From positions 1 to 35,180 of the forward strand of contig DLSX01000079.1 of assembly GCA_002500765.1 (NCBI GenBank): 35,180 nucleotides of DNA. The letters run 5' to 3'. The notes beneath the pieces are model-generated. The model was given only the letters and a program-made list of their open reading frames with translations. It did no database searches and was not told the origin of the DNA. Source of the stretch: Neorhizobium sp. UBA7851 (GTDB lineage Bacteria; Pseudomonadota; Alphaproteobacteria; Rhizobiales; Rhizobiaceae). This document shows positions 32,640 to 35,180 of this stretch, piece by piece. A program made the translations under genes and the position numbers. Each line of letters opens with the position of its first letter. The first letter of the stretch is position 1.

Positions 32640-33461
32640 TTGATCATCACCGCCGCCGAACTCATCACGTCGCTGCCCGAGGGCCGTCTCGTTCCCGTCG
32701 ACGTGCGTCCGCAGGCGGCCTGGGATGAAGCCACGATTCCCGGTGCAATCAGCCTCAACGTCTATGACTATTTCATCCCCGAAAGCGACGAGGCAGGCAT
32801 CGCCGGCATGGCTGCAGGCGCCCGCGAAGCCTTTGATCGGCTGAACCTCGGTGGCGATCGCATCCCCGTCTTTTTCGAGGAACAGACCGGCATGATCTCG
32901 CCCCGCGGCCTGTGGTTCTACGAGCTTGTCGGTGGCAAGGGGGGATTGATCCTCGATGGCGGCATCCAGGCATGGAAGACCGAAGGCGGCGAAACCGCAC
33001 CGGGCGCCGGCACGCCGGACGCGATCACCCAGTCCGAAACCAAGGACATGAACTTCCACCGCGCACTGGTCGCTTCCACGGATGACGTGCTGAACCATGC
33101 CGATCATGATGCCGATATCTTCGACGTTCGCCGAAAGACCGAATTCGAAGGCACTTTCCATCACGCCTGCTGCGCCCGCCCCGGCCGCATTCCGCATTCC
33201 CATTTCGCCTTCTACGAGGACGTGCTGAAAGACGGGAAATATCGCCCGGCCGAAGAAATCCGCCGGATCGCAGAAGACGCCGGCCTGTCGCCGGATCGCG
33301 AGATCATCACCTATTGCCATCGTGGCGCTCGTGCTGCGACCGCACTCTATGGCCTGAAACTCGCAGGCTTCGACAAGCTGAAGATCTATGTCGGCTCATG
33401 GCATGAATGGGCCGGCAATGCCGCCCTGCCGATCGAGATCGGCCCGGCCGAAGACGTATGA
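32640..33461 (+). CDS. Tandem-domain rhodanese (sulfurtransferase)
   Basis: The 273-residue protein has two rhodanese domains (about 1-120 and 140-265). The second carries the active loop C226-HRGARA, which takes up sulfane sulfur as a persulfide. The first has no Cys in its loop (FEEQTGMISPRG), as usual for the structural half of tandem sulfurtransferases. Its WHEWAGN end is typical of the thiosulfate/mercaptopyruvate group. The start is TTG with AAAGGA seven bases upstream. The gene ends the transporter operon and ties the locus to sulfur chemistry together with the BisC-type enzyme. Confidence 0.92.
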   Translation: MIITAAELITSLPEGRLVPVDVRPQAAWDEATIPGAISLNVYDYFIPESDEAGIAGMAAGAREAFDRLNLGGDRIPVFFEEQTGMISPRGLWFYELVGGKGGLILDGGIQAWKTEGGETAPGAGTPDAITQSETKDMNFHRALVASTDDVLNHADHDADIFDVRRKTEFEGTFHHACCARPGRIPHSHFAFYEDVLKDGKYRPAEEIRRIAEDAGLSPDREIITYCHRGARAATALYGLKLAGFDKLKIYVGSWHEWAGNAALPIEIGPAEDV

Positions 33462-33476
33462 CCGGCCTCAAGCCGG
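33462..33476. terminator. Small hairpin between convergent genes
   Basis: CCGGC (33462-33466) pairs with GCCGG (33472-33476) directly after the rhodanese stop. The stem is short and lacks a T-run, so this is weak. Confidence 0.25.
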
Positions 33477-33515
33477 ACCACATTACGCGGCTCGGCAAAC
33501 GGCCCACACTCCCAA

Positions 33516-34217
33516 TCAATAGCAATCTTCGACGCTGTAATGGACAGGGATCTCGGCAATGCTGGCCGTCTTCGGCAGTTCGAGAACCATGTGGACGATA
33601 TCGGCAATATCTTCCGGCTGGGTCAGCTCGGCACTGTCGCGGCTTGCGAGCGCATTGCCCATGTCAGTCGCGACAAAACTCGGGCAGATGATCGTCGAAC
33701 GGACGCCGTTCTCCTTGCCGCATTGGCGAAGGCCGTGCCCGAGCGCCACCGCCGCAAACTTCGACATGGCATAAAGCCCGGAGCCGGCGGATTTCACCCG
33801 CTTTCCGGACAGCGATGCCAGCGTCACGATCCGCCCGTGCGGTGCCTTTTCCAGATGTGGCCATGCCAGCTGGCTGAGGCGCATCGGCGACTTGACGTTG
33901 ACGTCGAAGATCAGGTCGAAGTCGGCATCCTCAGCTTCCAGCACCGTTTTCGGCGTCATGATCCCGGCATTGTGTACCAGTCCATCCAGTCGGCCGAAAC
34001 GCGTGATCGTCTGTTCCATCCATGACCGCTCGCTCGCGGCATCCAGTGCATCGAAACGGCAGACAAGCGCGTCCGCATTCTCATTGAATGCCGAAACCTC
34101 CGGGCTTCTGACGCCGAGGCTGACTGCCCAGCCTTCGACAAGCAGCTTTTCAGCGATCGACGCGCCGATCCCGCGCGACGCACCACTGATCATCGCCACC
34201 TTTTTGGAGGTCGTCAT
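33516..34217 (-). CDS. Short-chain dehydrogenase/reductase
   Basis: The 233-residue classical SDR has GASRGIG (12-18) for the cofactor, HNAG in place of NNAG, the catalytic Ser in LASLSGK, and YAMSK with Tyr and Lys. VRSPEV after the second strand hints at NADP. The substrate is unknown. AGGAGA precedes the ATG. The ABC ATPase gene ends 24 bp upstream on the same strand, so these are one operon, convergent with the rhodanese gene. Confidence 0.92.
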   Translation of the reverse strand: MTTSKKVAMISGASRGIGASIAEKLLVEGWAVSLGVRSPEVSAFNENADALVCRFDALDAASERSWMEQTITRFGRLDGLVHNAGIMTPKTVLEAEDADFDLIFDVNVKSPMRLSQLAWPHLEKAPHGRIVTLASLSGKRVKSAGSGLYAMSKFAAVALGHGLRQCGKENGVRSTIICPSFVATDMGNALASRDSAELTQPEDIADIVHMVLELPKTASIAEIPVHYSVEDCY

Positions 34218-34241
34218 CGTTTTCTCTCCTGCCAGTTCACG

Positions 34242-35180
34242 TTATGCCGCCGCAGCCGCATTGCCCCATTCATCGCCCCAGGCCTGCACGAAATGGCCTG
34301 GAGAAATTTCCACATAATCCCGCTTCGGCGCAACATAGGACAGCGGCCGGATGGGGCTCTTGATCTCGTCATTGCTCAAGCCGCGGCGAATACCACGGCG
34401 GGCCGGGTCCGGAATGGGAACAGCGGCAAGCAGACGTTTGGTATAGGGATGCTGCGGGTTCTCGAAAATCGCCTGACGCGGGCCGATTTCGACGATCTCG
34501 CCGAGATACATGACGGCGACGCGATGGCTCATCCGTTCGACAACCGCCATGTCATGCGAAATGAACAGATAGGAAAGCCCCATGCTTTCCTGCAGGTCGA
34601 GCATCAGGTTGATGACCTGCGCCTTGATCGATACGTCCAGCGCAGACACTGCCTCGTCTGCCACAATGATCTGCGGCGCCATGGCGAGCGCGCGGGCAAT
34701 GCACAGGCGCTGGCGCTGGCCGCCGGAAAATTCATGCGGGAAACGGCTCGCCATATCCGGCTGCAGGCCCACTTTCACCATCAGGTCGGCCACCCGGTCG
34801 CGGGCATCGCTCTTGCCGGAGGCAATGTTATGCGCAAGCAGCGGTTCCGCCACCGCATCGCCAACCTGGATGCGCGGATTGAGGCTGGCGAACGGATCCT
34901 GAAAGATCATCTGGATATGGCGGCGCATGGCCCGCATGTCGGCACCTGTCAGGCCGAGTATCTCCCGACCATCCAGCTTGACCGAACCGGACGTCGCATC
35001 CTGCAGCCGCATGATGGTGCGGCCGGTCGTCGACTTGCCGCAACCGGATTCGCCCACCAGCGCCAGCGTTTCACCGGCCTTCAGATCGAAGGCGACGTTT
35101 TCGACAGCATGGACGCGGCCGGACGCGGAGCCGAGAAAACCGCTGCCGATCTCGAAACGCGTCACCAGATCGCGCACCTG
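34242..35180 (-). CDS. ABC transporter ATPase, oligopeptide/dipeptide type, 5' end beyond window
   Basis: At least 312 residues are visible. The frame is open to the window end (QVRDLVTRF), so the N-terminus is outside; a GTG at 35177 is the only start visible here and is unlikely to be the real one. Walker A GESGCGKST, signature FSGGQRQR, Walker B IIVADEAVSALD and the switch SHD are all present. The C-terminal extension with NPQHPYTKRLLAAVP is the oligopeptide-transport ATPase domain. This is the DppF-like half, or the second half of a fused GsiA-like ATPase. The plus-strand operon has a binding protein and two permeases but no ATPase, so this is the probable energy subunit. Confidence 0.93.
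   Translation of the reverse strand, partial: QVRDLVTRFEIGSGFLGSASGRVHAVENVAFDLKAGETLALVGESGCGKSTTGRTIMRLQDATSGSVKLDGREILGLTGADMRAMRRHIQMIFQDPFASLNPRIQVGDAVAEPLLAHNIASGKSDARDRVADLMVKVGLQPDMASRFPHEFSGGQRQRLCIARALAMAPQIIVADEAVSALDVSIKAQVINLMLDLQESMGLSYLFISHDMAVVERMSHRVAVMYLGEIVEIGPRQAIFENPQHPYTKRLLAAVPIPDPARRGIRRGLSNDEIKSPIRPLSYVAPKRDYVEISPGHFVQAWGDEWGNAAAAA

Overview
The window reads as one stretch of chromosome, chromid or large plasmid from an alphaproteobacterium, most likely of the Rhizobiaceae (Rhizobium/Agrobacterium group). The grounds are high-GC coding with strongly biased third positions, ATGA/GTGA overlaps between co-transcribed genes, and family content such as a DUF1194 secreted protein, a FixJ-type regulator, a SCO protein and GSI/Dpp-type peptide transporter genes. 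The genus is an inference, because no rRNA or other marker gene is present. I see no tRNA, rRNA, CRISPR array, insertion sequence or integrase.

Region 1 (1-5592, all on the minus strand) runs adhE, a membrane histidine kinase, a FixJ/LuxR-type response regulator, and an exported GlcG/HbpS-type protein at the window edge. It looks like a fermentative aldehyde/alcohol module with its own two-component system. Region 2 (5895-9998) holds an adenine deaminase, a clear M24 peptidase pseudogene, and an Old Yellow Enzyme-type reductase divergent from an ArsR-type regulator with two near-identical operator-like sites between them. Region 3 (10022-14235) holds a large aconitase B, a DUF1194 secreted protein and a small hypothetical gene.

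Region 4 (14236-18110) is a more A/T-rich stretch. It carries an FtsI-like penicillin-binding protein, an L,D-transpeptidase lipoprotein and a SCO copper protein. The SCO gene is preceded by a near-textbook MerR-family promoter: TTGACC, a 19-bp spacer holding a perfect dyad, then TATCGA. This suggests a metal-inducible cell-wall operon.

Region 5 (18285-23466) is a divergent lipid-modification locus. On the minus strand are a cyclopropane-synthase-like methyltransferase, a DUF2147 protein and a DUF2177 membrane protein. On the plus strand are a DUF1295 membrane protein, a second Cfa-like methyltransferase, an unknown membrane protein and a lipocalin.

Region 6 (23869-35180) is the most intriguing part. 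A cytoplasmic BisC-type molybdenum sulfoxide reductase and a GntR/FCD regulator diverge from an operon that encodes a peptide-type ABC importer (binding protein and two permeases), an M20-fold hydrolase that has lost most of its metal ligands, an ornithine-cyclodeaminase/mu-crystallin-like protein without the family's catalytic Asp, and a tandem rhodanese. A convergent minus-strand pair supplies an ABC ATPase, cut by the window end, and a short-chain dehydrogenase. The set suggests import and breakdown of an oxidised sulfur-containing amino-acid conjugate. That pathway is my inference.
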